From Maribacter algicola (GTDB taxonomy: Bacteria > Bacteroidota > Bacteroidia > Flavobacteriales > Flavobacteriaceae), in the NCBI RefSeq assembly GCF_003933245.1, contig NZ_QUSX01000001.1, forward strand, positions 2,046,001 to 2,110,000: a DNA stretch of 64,000 nucleotides. The letters run 5' to 3'. The translations under genes were made by a program, and so were the position numbers. A model generated the notes under the pieces. It was given only the letters and a program-made list of their open reading frames with translations, searched no databases and was not told where the DNA came from. This document shows positions 1-9,027 of the stretch, piece after piece. Position 1 is the first letter of the stretch; the number at the start of each line of letters is the position of its first letter.

Positions 1-789
1 AATGTGCCTTTTGACCTCAAAATTCGCATTTTGGTTCCAATATGAGATGTTAGAAAAGAAATAATTCGTTGGATAAGCCTTAACATAGATAGTATCTCCT
101 TGTTTAAAACCAACTTCTTCAAATAGTTTAAAATCAAACCTGGACCAAAGGAAAATTCTGTCAGTAGTATAGCCTTCTTCCAAAGGGGAGGAACTGTTAT
201 TATCACCTCCGTAGGAACTTGCGGATAAATAACGTAAATCATAATTCAGAAAATTAACAGAAGAATCTTTTGAAAAAAAGAACTCATTTCTAACTAATTG
301 CCAGTTATCATCAGCAAAATAAGTATGGGTGGTTCTACCAAGATATCCATTTTCGAATTTCATGTTTAGAATGGTCAAGTCTGCTTTTGGAAATTCCAGT
401 AATCTAACCTTGGAAATGATATCAATTGTTTCATTATTCTTTATCTTAAGTGTATCATAAGATCCATATCTTGGCTTTTCGAGTACCATTAGCAATTCAC
501 CTATTTCAATATCTTCAATTATATAAGTGCTATCCTTATACATTGAATAATTACCTAAAATGGTATTATCTTTAAGAATTTTGATTTTAATGTCACTATA
601 GTTGTAGGACTCTTTTCCGTACCTATCAAAAAGTTGTAGGGTTCCTTTAATGGAGCCAGTTTTTATTGGTATCTCCTGTAGTTCCTCTGATTCCGGTTTA
701 ATAGATTCTTTTGAACAACCTAAGAGAACTACGATCGTGAGAAGCAAAATTTCGAATTTCAGAAACCTGTTTATGTATTTTGTATTCAT
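1..789 (-). CDS. putative surface lipoprotein, C-terminus cut by window edge
   Basis: The reading frame is open from the ATG at 789 to the window edge (263 codons) with no stop, so this is a real but partial gene. The N-terminus is a lipoprotein signal: a short basic/polar start, a hydrophobic stretch and the lipobox L-L-G-C with Cys25. The next residues are Ser-Lys-Glu, the acidic-after-Cys pattern that in Bacteroidota often marks lipoproteins exported to the cell surface. The rest is polar, rich in Asn, Asp, Tyr and Lys, with no domain I recognise. It starts 7 bases after the stop of the upstream lipoprotein gene, so the two are almost certainly co-transcribed. The shared Cys-Ser-Lys-Glu start suggests related roles, but function is unknown. 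Confidence 0.8.
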   Translation of the reverse strand, partial: MNTKYINRFLKFEILLLTIVVLLGCSKESIKPESEELQEIPIKTGSIKGTLQLFDRYGKESYNYSDIKIKILKDNTILGNYSMYKDSTYIIEDIEIGELLMVLEKPRYGSYDTLKIKNNETIDIISKVRLLEFPKADLTILNMKFENGYLGRTTHTYFADDNWQLVRNEFFFSKDSSVNFLNYDLRYLSASSYGGDNNSSSPLEEGYTTDRIFLWSRFDFKLFEEVGFKQGDTIYVKAYPTNYFFSNISYWNQNANFEVKRHI

Positions 790-796
790 TGGATTA

Positions 797-2086
797 TTAT
801 TCGTTGTAAGGTAAACCGATATATTCGTGTGATTGCAAAAGTGAATTTCCTGGAACTTGTTGTCTCCATAAATATAATACTGTAGATTGAAACTCAAGAT
901 TATCTAAATCCATTTTCGGAAAACGTGTTTTAAGTTCTTTAGGGAAATCTTCAAGTGTTAATTTATTTTCATCATCCAAATCAATTGCCCAACTTGTAAA
1001 GCTATAATTAGCATTGAGCTGTGAGCCTGCAGAGTTTTTCCAATAATGTTGAGTAGCAGCAAACTCAACGTTGGCCTCAAATTCAAAATTAAATGGGGTG
1101 GTTTCCAACCATTTTGCGTTTGGTTTTGAAGGAATAACGATTTCGGTTAGTTTATTTCCATAGTTAACTATACCATAATTATAACCTTCATTAAGGGAAA
1201 TATTGAATATGGTTCTATAGCGTTCGAAACGATCTAAATACCCCAATTTCAAGGGACTGGTAGTGACAGAAGGGTTTAGTGGCTTGATTACATCGTTCAG
1301 ACAATAACCATAGCGATCATGAAAGGCCTGCCATTCATCAAAACCGGCAATATTAAGAAGATAAAAACTATTTCTGGGCAATACCAATTCTACATAATGA
1401 TCGAAATTCTTAAAATCAGTCAAAAAATCGGCTTTTACAGGATAAGTTCCATCCGCATTGAACTCATCATAATATTTAAGATTATTATAGGCGTCTAAAA
1501 TGGTTATAATACCATCATATACTTTGTATTTATCAAAATCTACATTAAGCTCTAAATAGCCATTGATACTTCTTCCGGAACCTCTTATTCCCGATTTTTG
1601 GGTGGCATCTGTAAAAATAATGTTGGCTGGCCATGCCCCTGTATTATTGTTAACCGGAATGTTGGTGATATTGCAATCAATGGTGACCCTTTCCAAAGTA
1701 GAATTTTCATTTGGAACCTCCTCAAAACCAAAAACATCTTCAGCACCCCTTTTAATCAAGCTTTTTGTATTTAAATAATGTATGTCTCCAGATTCATGTC
1801 TGTAATCCAGTGTGGTAATACGAATGTTTTCTGAGATAGTGTCAAGAGAGCCATAAAATGATATTTTTCCTATAGATTCAATTTTTTTGTAATCAAGTAA
1901 TTTTCCTGTTTCTTCATGGATAATTATCCAATATTCACTTACAGGAAGTGATTTGACGTCAAGTGTGTAATATGGAACCGGGTCAGGTAAAGACTCTGGC
2001 TCAAATTGTTCGGGGGATTGTTCCTTTGAACATCCAGTAGCTAATAGAATTAAAATTAACAGATTAAGAGAAATGAATGATTTCAT
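797..2086 (-). CDS. putative surface lipoprotein, unknown function
   Basis: 429 residues starting at a clear ATG. The signal peptide ends in A-T-G-C (Cys19) followed by Ser-Lys-Glu-Gln, so the mature protein is probably lipidated and may be surface exposed. The mature part is rich in Tyr, Asn, Asp and aromatic residues, as is common in secreted beta-rich Bacteroidota proteins. I recognise no catalytic motif and no TonB or SusD signature. It is the first gene of a two-lipoprotein operon; the second starts 7 bases downstream. A 780-base gene-free region lies upstream. Coding status is secure from length and signal peptide; function cannot be assigned. Confidence 0.85.
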   Translation of the reverse strand: MKSFISLNLLILILLATGCSKEQSPEQFEPESLPDPVPYYTLDVKSLPVSEYWIIIHEETGKLLDYKKIESIGKISFYGSLDTISENIRITTLDYRHESGDIHYLNTKSLIKRGAEDVFGFEEVPNENSTLERVTIDCNITNIPVNNNTGAWPANIIFTDATQKSGIRGSGRSINGYLELNVDFDKYKVYDGIITILDAYNNLKYYDEFNADGTYPVKADFLTDFKNFDHYVELVLPRNSFYLLNIAGFDEWQAFHDRYGYCLNDVIKPLNPSVTTSPLKLGYLDRFERYRTIFNISLNEGYNYGIVNYGNKLTEIVIPSKPNAKWLETTPFNFEFEANVEFAATQHYWKNSAGSQLNANYSFTSWAIDLDDENKLTLEDFPKELKTRFPKMDLDNLEFQSTVLYLWRQQVPGNSLLQSHEYIGLPYNE

Positions 2087-2865
2087 GGAATAGAATTTTG
2101 AATAAATTGTTAATTTAAACTAAAATAAATGCCTTTCAGATTTTGGCCTTATTTTCCGATAAATTGTTCTCAAAACATGTTTAAAAGAATAAAATAATAC
2201 TCAATTCCCATTTTATATTCTAAAAGAATAATCTCAATTTGCAAATAATTAAATGGTTTAATTCAGAGCAAGGGTTTGCATATTCCTAGAGCATAATGTC
2301 CTAAAAATAGTCCAAACAAAAAACGATCAAGCAAGCTCGGCGTTTTTTTACTTACTCGTGATCGCGACACGATTGCATATCGATTGCACTCAAAGTTGCA
2401 AATTCAAAACCTAGCAGTGTAGATACCCCTATTTATCGTATATTCTCATACTCATAAAATTGTTTTCATTTGTTTTATTGATTTTTTTAGACCATATGTC
2501 CAATAATTGAACCCAATAGGATGTATTATAATTTATTATTTAAATAGTTAATTAATAATCACATTTTCAATAAAGGACTTCTTTTAAAACCATAAGATTT
2601 ATCTGATAAAATGTTCAAATAAAGACCGTAGGTCGGGATAGAAAAGAAAAATCACCCTTCAAAAATCTTTAGTACTTTAAAAAGTTACCTATTAGGCACA
2701 TCAAAATATTTTCATATTTGCAACATTTAACAAATTGTACATAAATGGATTATATAATTTTACCTACTTTTTAATTGGTAAGATATATTTTAGGTAACTA
2801 AATTTCAATGGCATGACCTTAATTCCTTTTAGTTTACGCGGACTTATTGAATTCGAATTAATTTG
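2087..2865. other. gene-free region with tRNA-like remnant
   Basis: No open frame of convincing composition is present. The middle holds a hairpin-like A-rich/T-rich segment (about 2316-2348) followed by a 64-base repeat (2352-2415) that begins with the 3' end of a tRNA-Arg gene. The short palindrome GACC-GTA-GGTC lies near 2624. The rest is very AT-rich and probably contains the promoters of the divergent genes, but no promoter matching TTG-N20-TAnnTTTG stands out. Confidence 0.5.
2352..2415 (-). repeat. 64-base repeat copy A with tRNA-Arg 3'-end
   Basis: Bases 2358-2374 are identical over 17 positions to the 3' end of the tRNA-Arg gene (21670-21686), in the same orientation. The whole 64-base unit recurs at 13465-13528 with about 8 differences. 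Only the T-stem 3' strand and acceptor 3' strand are retained; the remainder of the tRNA is absent. A hairpin-like segment lies next to it on the side where a tRNA terminator would be. Interpreted as an old attachment-site duplicate or a decayed tRNA end. Confidence 0.7.
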
Positions 2866-3765
2866 ATGAGAATAAGATTATTGACTTTCGTAATGGCTCT
2901 TGGATGGAGTTCCTATGCTCTGTCCCAACTTCCCATAAAAACCTTGGAAAAGAGTATAAAACCGCTTTCTAAAATGGTGGATACCTCGTTGCAGCAAAAG
3001 CTTGAAAACGAGCTCATAAAAAACAAGGATTGGGCACAACTCATCGATTCAAAAAAAATGGCGGTTGGTATCGTAGACTTGAGTAATCCTGAAGATATAC
3101 GATATGCCAGGGTCAATGGTACCCATATGATGTACGCGGCGAGCTTGCCAAAGATTGCCATATTATTGGCTTCAATGGATGCCATTGAAAAAGGGGAATT
3201 GAAGGAAACTGTTGAAATTAAAAAGGATATGCGCCTAATGATCAGTAAATCTGATAATGCGGCCTCTACCCGAATGATCGACCGTTTGGGGTATGACAAA
3301 ATCGAAGAGGTTATGACAGATTCCAAATATGCCTTTTATGATGAGGAGACTGGTGGAGGTCTCTGGGTGGGAAAACGATATGGTGGAGGTGGTGATACGC
3401 ATCGTGAACCACTAAAAAACCTAAGCCATGCTGCATCGGTATCACAAGTATGCCGGTTCTACTATCTTTTGGCCCATGGTAAATTGGTCAATGAAAGACG
3501 TTCAAAACAGATGCTCGACATTATGGAAAATCCTGAACTGCACCATAAGTTTGTCAATACGTTGGATCAGATTGCACCAAATGCCAGACTTTTCAGAAAG
3601 TCAGGTTCTTGGAAAACCTACCACTCCGATTCGGTTTTGGTTTGGGGCAAGGACCCTGAAAGGCGTTACATCTTAGTCGCCTTGATTGACGACGCCAATG
3701 GGGAGCAGATTATCCGCGATTTAGTCAAACCTGTGGAGAAAGTCTTAAAAAAGCCCGTTCTTTGA
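2866..3765 (+). CDS. class A beta-lactamase/PBP-like serine hydrolase
   Basis: About 299 residues from the ATG at 2866; a TTG one codon earlier is a less likely start. A signal peptide (about residues 1-21) targets it to the periplasm. The three motifs of the penicillin-recognising serine enzymes are present in order: Ser93-Leu-Pro-Lys96, Ser129-Asp-Asn131 and Lys245-Ser-Gly247. Fold and motifs fit the class A beta-lactamase/transpeptidase-like group, but I do not see the Glu-containing omega-loop motif of true beta-lactamases. A peptidoglycan-related acyl enzyme is therefore as likely as antibiotic hydrolysis. It precedes the NTT-like carrier (30-base gap) and the class A PBP, and a second, longer member of the family lies on the opposite strand at 9028-10287. 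Confidence 0.85.
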   Translation: MRIRLLTFVMALGWSSYALSQLPIKTLEKSIKPLSKMVDTSLQQKLENELIKNKDWAQLIDSKKMAVGIVDLSNPEDIRYARVNGTHMMYAASLPKIAILLASMDAIEKGELKETVEIKKDMRLMISKSDNAASTRMIDRLGYDKIEEVMTDSKYAFYDEETGGGLWVGKRYGGGGDTHREPLKNLSHAASVSQVCRFYYLLAHGKLVNERRSKQMLDIMENPELHHKFVNTLDQIAPNARLFRKSGSWKTYHSDSVLVWGKDPERRYILVALIDDANGEQIIRDLVKPVEKVLKKPVL

Positions 3766-3795
3766 TGAAGCCCAATAAGTAACGAACATTTTCCA

Positions 3796-6594
3796 ATGGT
3801 CCAAAAATTAATTTCGGACTTCTTTGATATTCGCAGGGGAGAATTGCGTATTTCTATTTTTATGTTCTGCTACATTTTTATCGTTGTAGCGGTACTTTTG
3901 GTCTTAAAACCTACGGTAAGTGCTCTTTTTCTTTCTGAACTTGGCCCAGAGCAGCTTCCGTTCGGTTACCTTTTGGTGGCAATTGGTGCCATCTTGAGTT
4001 CCTTGTGGTATTCCCAATTACTTTCAAAATACAGACTTAAAACTATCATTCGATACACACTCGTTTTTTCAAGTTTGGTGTTGATTTCTGCCGCAATTTT
4101 TGTGTTTTTGAATATTTTAAAAGGTTGGATGCTTTATCTTATCTATACATGGGTAGCCATCTACGGGGTTTTGGCGGCCTCACAATTTTGGGTATTGGCG
4201 AACTTGGTCTTCAATGTAAGGGATGCCAAAAGGTTGTTTGGATTTATTGGCTCTGGCGCCATCATGGGCGGTCTTTTTGGTGGTTACCTCACTTCTTTGT
4301 TGGCCCCTTGGTTTGGTAACGGAATCATGATGCTCCTTGCAGCTGCTTTACTACTTCTTTTACTCCCGCTCTTACAAAGTATCTGGAGCTTTCGCGTTAC
4401 GCAATTGAATGAATTCAAGAAGAGCAAAACATATCCAACAAGTTCAGAAAAACCTTTTCAGCTGGTGAAAAATGAACCACATTTAAGAAATCTTGCAATG
4501 CTTGTTGGCATTAGCGTTTTGGTGGCCAAACTTGTTGATTACCTGTTCAGCGATTATGCTGCGAACGCCATTTCCGACCCAGATGAACTGTCTTCTTTTT
4601 TTGGGTTTTGGTTTTCGACCTTCAACTTGGTCTCTTTAGCATTACAATTATTTCTAACTCAGCGTATTGTTGGTGTTTGGGGGGTTGGTTTTTCCCTGTT
4701 ACTGCTGCCCTTGGGTATCCTGGTGGGTAGCGTTTTTTTCCTTTTTCTGCCTGAGCTATCCGCTGTTGTTGCTATCAAGGCTATGGATGGTGTTCTAAAA
4801 CAATCAATAAACAAAAGTGCTTTTGAGTTACTGGCTTTACCCTTGCCCTTTGATTTAAAGAATAGGACCAAATCATTCATTGATGTTGTCATAGATAGCT
4901 TGGCCACAGGTATCGCTGGCATTTTATTGGTGTTTTTGATAAAAGGTTTTGAGTGGCAAAGTTATCAGGTCACTTGGTTGATTATCGCATTGGTAGTGCT
5001 TTGGGCCTATTTTATTTTTAGGGTTCGCAAAACCTACTACAAAGCGTTCAGGGCTAACTTAAGGGGGCAAACTAATGAAGAAGTGGCTCCTCCGGTAGTC
5101 AAACAAATTTCCGTTTTGAAAGGTATGCGCAAGGTTTTTTCTGAAGGAAGTGAAAATCAAATCCTTTTTATGCTGGATAAGTTGATGGAAATTAATGACA
5201 AACGTTTCGCACCCGATGTTCGCAACCTTTTGGACCATCCTTCCATTAAAGTCAAGACATCGGCTATCAAAAATCTCTACTTTTTGGATAGTGCATCCAT
5301 GCCATGGAACATAAACGAGTTACTTTCAATTGGTAATGAAGATTTGAACTTGGCGGCTATGGATTTTTTGCTTCTGCATTCTAGAAATGATCCTGAGGCT
5401 ATTTTTTCATACTACCTTGAGCATAAGGATAAGAACATCTCTGAGGCGGCTCTTTTTTCGTTGGCAAAGGAATCGATAAATAACCGAAGGATGCAAAAAC
5501 GATATGATTTGGAAAAACGCATTCAAAAAGGTGTGGACGATTCTGATGAGAATTTATCTCCTTATTTGATAAAGACCATAGGTGTTGCCGGGTTGACAAA
5601 ATTCCACCCCCTACTCACCCAAATCTTGAATGGCCATGATGTGGATTTACAGATGGAAGCCATCGAAGCAGTGGGGTTAAGCATGGAATCATCTTTTGTT
5701 CCCCATTTAGTGGAACTGCTTCCAAAAAAAATCTATCGAGGACCAGTAATAGCTTCCCTAAGGAATTATGGACCTGGGGTGATGCCAGTTTTAGTAAGGA
5801 TGGTAAAGGACCAAACGGTAAGCATCGAGGCGTGTAGGTTCATTCCCAAGGTCATTGAAAACTTTGGCAACCAAGAGGCCGTACAGCATCTTTTTCAATT
5901 GTTCAATGACGTAGATTTGAGCGTTCGATTGGAAAGTGTTCGTTCACTCAGTAACTTGCGTTCATCGCACCCCGAAATAAAGTTCAACCGTTTTGAGGTG
6001 GCCTCTAAGATTTATGAAGAGTGTAAACTTTTTCACCAGACCCTTAATGCAATGCACACCCAAATCATCATCTCGTACCGAAATCGCAAGAGTCCCCGGC
6101 ATGAAGTTGAGCAAAAGGAACGGGAGGCCAGAACGTCACTATTAGAATTGTTGGAACGCCGTCTTGATGCTGCTTTGGAACGCATTTTTAGGTTATTGGG
6201 TCTGAAATATACTCAAGAGGATATCTCATTGGCCTTTGAAAGATTGACAAGTGATGAAGAAGAGCTTCGCTCCAATGCAATTGATTTTTTGGACAATCTG
6301 TTGACAGGAAACCTCAAACAACAGCTTTTTCTTATCATTGAAGAAGTAGTAAGGGATTTTTCTTCTGAAGAGACAATTCAGCGCATCAAACCAAAAATTC
6401 CCTCAGAAAAGGAATGCTTTGAACTGCTTTTAAAGATGCCTGATTTAAAAATGCAGTTGGCAGTTCTTTATCTTATAGGAAAACAGGTTGATAAAAGGTA
6501 TTTACCTATTTTGGAAGATTTGTCCAGACAAGACAATTTAAAAATCAGGACTTTTGCGTTGAGTGCCATATCAGAAATAAATGCAGAAAACTAA
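3796..6594 (+). CDS. ATP/ADP translocase (NTT)-like carrier with HEAT-like C-terminus
   Basis: 932 residues. Residues about 20-410 form some 11-12 hydrophobic segments. The region around 330-370 (Gln-Ser-Ile-Asn-Lys then Phe-Glu-Leu-Leu, then Arg-Thr-Lys-Ser-Phe-Ile-Asp) matches the signature of the nucleotide transporter family typified by plastid and Rickettsia Tlc proteins. Residues about 430-930 are soluble and made of alternating amphipathic helices, reading like HEAT/armadillo repeats. NTT carriers exchange or import nucleotides; the substrate here is unknown, and many free-living homologues have no proven transport role. The last 14 bases overlap the downstream PBP gene, so the two are translationally coupled. 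This points to a role in cell-envelope assembly more than in energy parasitism. Confidence 0.85.
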   Translation: MVQKLISDFFDIRRGELRISIFMFCYIFIVVAVLLVLKPTVSALFLSELGPEQLPFGYLLVAIGAILSSLWYSQLLSKYRLKTIIRYTLVFSSLVLISAAIFVFLNILKGWMLYLIYTWVAIYGVLAASQFWVLANLVFNVRDAKRLFGFIGSGAIMGGLFGGYLTSLLAPWFGNGIMMLLAAALLLLLLPLLQSIWSFRVTQLNEFKKSKTYPTSSEKPFQLVKNEPHLRNLAMLVGISVLVAKLVDYLFSDYAANAISDPDELSSFFGFWFSTFNLVSLALQLFLTQRIVGVWGVGFSLLLLPLGILVGSVFFLFLPELSAVVAIKAMDGVLKQSINKSAFELLALPLPFDLKNRTKSFIDVVIDSLATGIAGILLVFLIKGFEWQSYQVTWLIIALVVLWAYFIFRVRKTYYKAFRANLRGQTNEEVAPPVVKQISVLKGMRKVFSEGSENQILFMLDKLMEINDKRFAPDVRNLLDHPSIKVKTSAIKNLYFLDSASMPWNINELLSIGNEDLNLAAMDFLLLHSRNDPEAIFSYYLEHKDKNISEAALFSLAKESINNRRMQKRYDLEKRIQKGVDDSDENLSPYLIKTIGVAGLTKFHPLLTQILNGHDVDLQMEAIEAVGLSMESSFVPHLVELLPKKIYRGPVIASLRNYGPGVMPVLVRMVKDQTVSIEACRFIPKVIENFGNQEAVQHLFQLFNDVDLSVRLESVRSLSNLRSSHPEIKFNRFEVASKIYEECKLFHQTLNAMHTQIIISYRNRKSPRHEVEQKEREARTSLLELLERRLDAALERIFRLLGLKYTQEDISLAFERLTSDEEELRSNAIDFLDNLLTGNLKQQLFLIIEEVVRDFSSEETIQRIKPKIPSEKECFELLLKMPDLKMQLAVLYLIGKQVDKRYLPILEDLSRQDNLKIRTFALSAISEINAEN

Positions 6595-9010
6595 AGTTTT
6601 GCAACAAATGAAAGAATGGGTAAAACATGTGGCAAACGAATCAATGATTCAGGTCACCGCATTGTTGCGAAAATCCAAAAACGTTATTTTAAAATCTCTG
6701 GGATTTATTAGAAAGCACCCCATCAAATCCACCTCATATATCTTCGTATCTTGCCTTGGTTTTGTGATTTCATTTTTTTTGCTGACTTATTTTGGTGTAT
6801 TTGGCCACATTCCTACAAAGGAAGAATTAAAATCACTTGAGAACCCTGTTACTTCCACTATTTATAGTAAAGATGAACAGCCCATAGGTACATTTTTTTT
6901 TCAAAATAGGTCCAATATTGAACATGCCGAGCTCACAAATGAAATCATCAATGCCTTAGTAGCAACTGAAGACGTCCGTTTTTATTCACATGGTGGGATA
7001 GATTACAAAAGCTATGCACGGGTTTTGATTAAGTCGGTTTTGCTGGGTCAAGATGCAGGGGGCGGAAGTACCATTACCCAACAGATTGCAAAGAATTTGT
7101 TCGGTCGCAAAAAACAAAGGTTTCTGACCACTCCGATCAATAAGATGAGGGAGGTCATCATCGCAAAGCGATTGGAGAATATTTATACCAAGGATGAATT
7201 AATATTGCTTTATTTCAACACGGTTTCCTTTGGTGAGAATCTATATGGCTTGGAAAAGGCAGCCTTTAGATTTTTTAATAAGTCTACAAACGACCTGAAT
7301 CTTTCGGAGAGTGCTACCTTGGTAGGTCTTTTAAAGGCACCAACGTTCTATAACCCTAGAAATCATCCTGAAAGAGCCGAAAAAAGAAGAAATATCGTTC
7401 TCGAACAAATGATTAAATATGGTTATAGAGATGATAGCTTAGCCAATTTGGCCAAGGTACCGCTTAAGCTCAACTACCAGCCCCCTGTAAAACAATCCTC
7501 TTTTGCTTCTTATTATAAAGAATTTATTCGACAAGAATTTGATAAATGGGCACTTAAAAACCCAACAAGTAATGGTGGACTGTACGATGTAGAGCTGGAT
7601 GGTCTAAAAATATTTACTACGCTTAATCCCAATATACAGCGATATCTTGAAAATGCAATGACCCGTCAAATGAACCGGTTGCAGTCCGATATGGATAGGT
7701 CTTGGACCAGTGCCACTGTTGAAGGGGGTAAAGAGGGTTTGGTCAAACGACTGTTAGCCGACCATCCGCAGGTCAAAAAACTAAGGCAGCACGGAAAAAC
7801 TGAGGAAGAGATAGATCAATATATCAATTTAAGGCAAAACCGAAAATACTGGGAGCTAGGAATGGGCTGGGTCGATGTGGAACAATCATTAAAGGATTCC
7901 ATAGTCAAGGCGATAACAAGGTTGCATACGGGTATTTTGGCAATGAACAGCAGAAGCGGTGAGATTATGGGATACCTTGGAGGCATTGATTACGGTTATT
8001 CTCAAAAAGACCACATTCAAGAACCGAAACAAGTGGGCTCCGTATTTAAGCCCATTACCTATCTGGCTGCCCTAAACTCTGGCGAAGATGCCTGTACATT
8101 CTATGACAACATTTTGAGAAAATACGCCAAGTTTGAAGATTGGAAACCAAGGAACGCCGATCACAGGTATGGGGGCAGTTATAGCATGCATGGCGCATTG
8201 GCAAATTCAATCAATACCGTTTCGGTCGAACTTCAGTTGAAAACGGGTAACCAAAATGTCATGGCCCTGGCCAAAAAAATGGGAATCAATACTGAAATAC
8301 CAGATGTACCATCTATTGTATTGGGTACGGCCGAAATTTCACTTTTTGAAATGGTTAAAGCCTATGCTTCCATTTCAAATGGGGGGCGTTCGGTTACGCC
8401 CTATATCATTGAACGAATAGAACAGGAAGATGGTACGGTCCTTTTTACCGCGGATAAAAAAAATATTGGGAATCGGGTTTCCTCAACAGAAAATGTAAAA
8501 ACGCTACAAAAAATGATGCTCGAGGTTACCAAAGAGGGCACAGGAAAGGGTTTTCAGGCATACGGCGTTTCTTTCAATGTAATTGGAAAAACAGGAACCA
8601 CCCAGAACAATTCCGATGGTTGGTTCATTGGTTGCTCACCAGAACTTGTAATCGGTTCTTGGGCGGGTACATTGGACAAAAGGGTGCAACTAGGGTATGG
8701 TTCCGGAGCAAGAACGGCCATGCCTATGGTCGCTTCCACCTTTAGGAGTCTTAGTAGTTGGAAAAGACCCATGCTAACGAACTTTGAGTTTGATCAGGAA
8801 CATTTTGGTTGCCCCTCGTACTCTGAGCTGGATGCAGCTTCTACCATGGCACATTATTCTGCAGATTCTGTCTATATAAAAGAACTTTTTATAAAAGATT
8901 CGATCATTCAAGATTCAATCAATCGAAAGGTCTTGATCGACAGTATTGGTGTTCCAATAATTCAGCCGGACAGCCTTACGCTTGAAACAATTGGCTCAGA
9001 ACAGTTATAA
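6581..9010 (+). CDS. bifunctional class A penicillin-binding protein (transglycosylase/transpeptidase)
   Basis: 809 residues, starting at the ATG inside the end of the NTT gene; a second ATG at 6608 is possible. One membrane anchor lies near residues 50-73. The glycosyltransferase 51 domain follows, with the catalytic Glu130 in the E-D-V-R-F-Y motif and the G-G-S-T-I-T-Q-Q motif at 161-168. The transpeptidase domain has Ser487-Val-Phe-Lys490, Ser543-Ile-Asn545 and Lys670-Thr-Gly-Thr673. It polymerises and cross-links peptidoglycan on the periplasmic face. Length is normal for PBP1-type enzymes of Bacteroidota. The C-terminal tail after 750 is Ser/Asp/Ile-rich with repeated D-S-I units and of unknown role. 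It ends 17 bases before the convergent serine hydrolase gene. Confidence 0.95.
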   Translation: MQKTKVLQQMKEWVKHVANESMIQVTALLRKSKNVILKSLGFIRKHPIKSTSYIFVSCLGFVISFFLLTYFGVFGHIPTKEELKSLENPVTSTIYSKDEQPIGTFFFQNRSNIEHAELTNEIINALVATEDVRFYSHGGIDYKSYARVLIKSVLLGQDAGGGSTITQQIAKNLFGRKKQRFLTTPINKMREVIIAKRLENIYTKDELILLYFNTVSFGENLYGLEKAAFRFFNKSTNDLNLSESATLVGLLKAPTFYNPRNHPERAEKRRNIVLEQMIKYGYRDDSLANLAKVPLKLNYQPPVKQSSFASYYKEFIRQEFDKWALKNPTSNGGLYDVELDGLKIFTTLNPNIQRYLENAMTRQMNRLQSDMDRSWTSATVEGGKEGLVKRLLADHPQVKKLRQHGKTEEEIDQYINLRQNRKYWELGMGWVDVEQSLKDSIVKAITRLHTGILAMNSRSGEIMGYLGGIDYGYSQKDHIQEPKQVGSVFKPITYLAALNSGEDACTFYDNILRKYAKFEDWKPRNADHRYGGSYSMHGALANSINTVSVELQLKTGNQNVMALAKKMGINTEIPDVPSIVLGTAEISLFEMVKAYASISNGGRSVTPYIIERIEQEDGTVLFTADKKNIGNRVSSTENVKTLQKMMLEVTKEGTGKGFQAYGVSFNVIGKTGTTQNNSDGWFIGCSPELVIGSWAGTLDKRVQLGYGSGARTAMPMVASTFRSLSSWKRPMLTNFEFDQEHFGCPSYSELDAASTMAHYSADSVYIKELFIKDSIIQDSINRKVLIDSIGVPIIQPDSLTLETIGSEQL

Positions 9011-9027
9011 TGTACCAATAACCGAAA

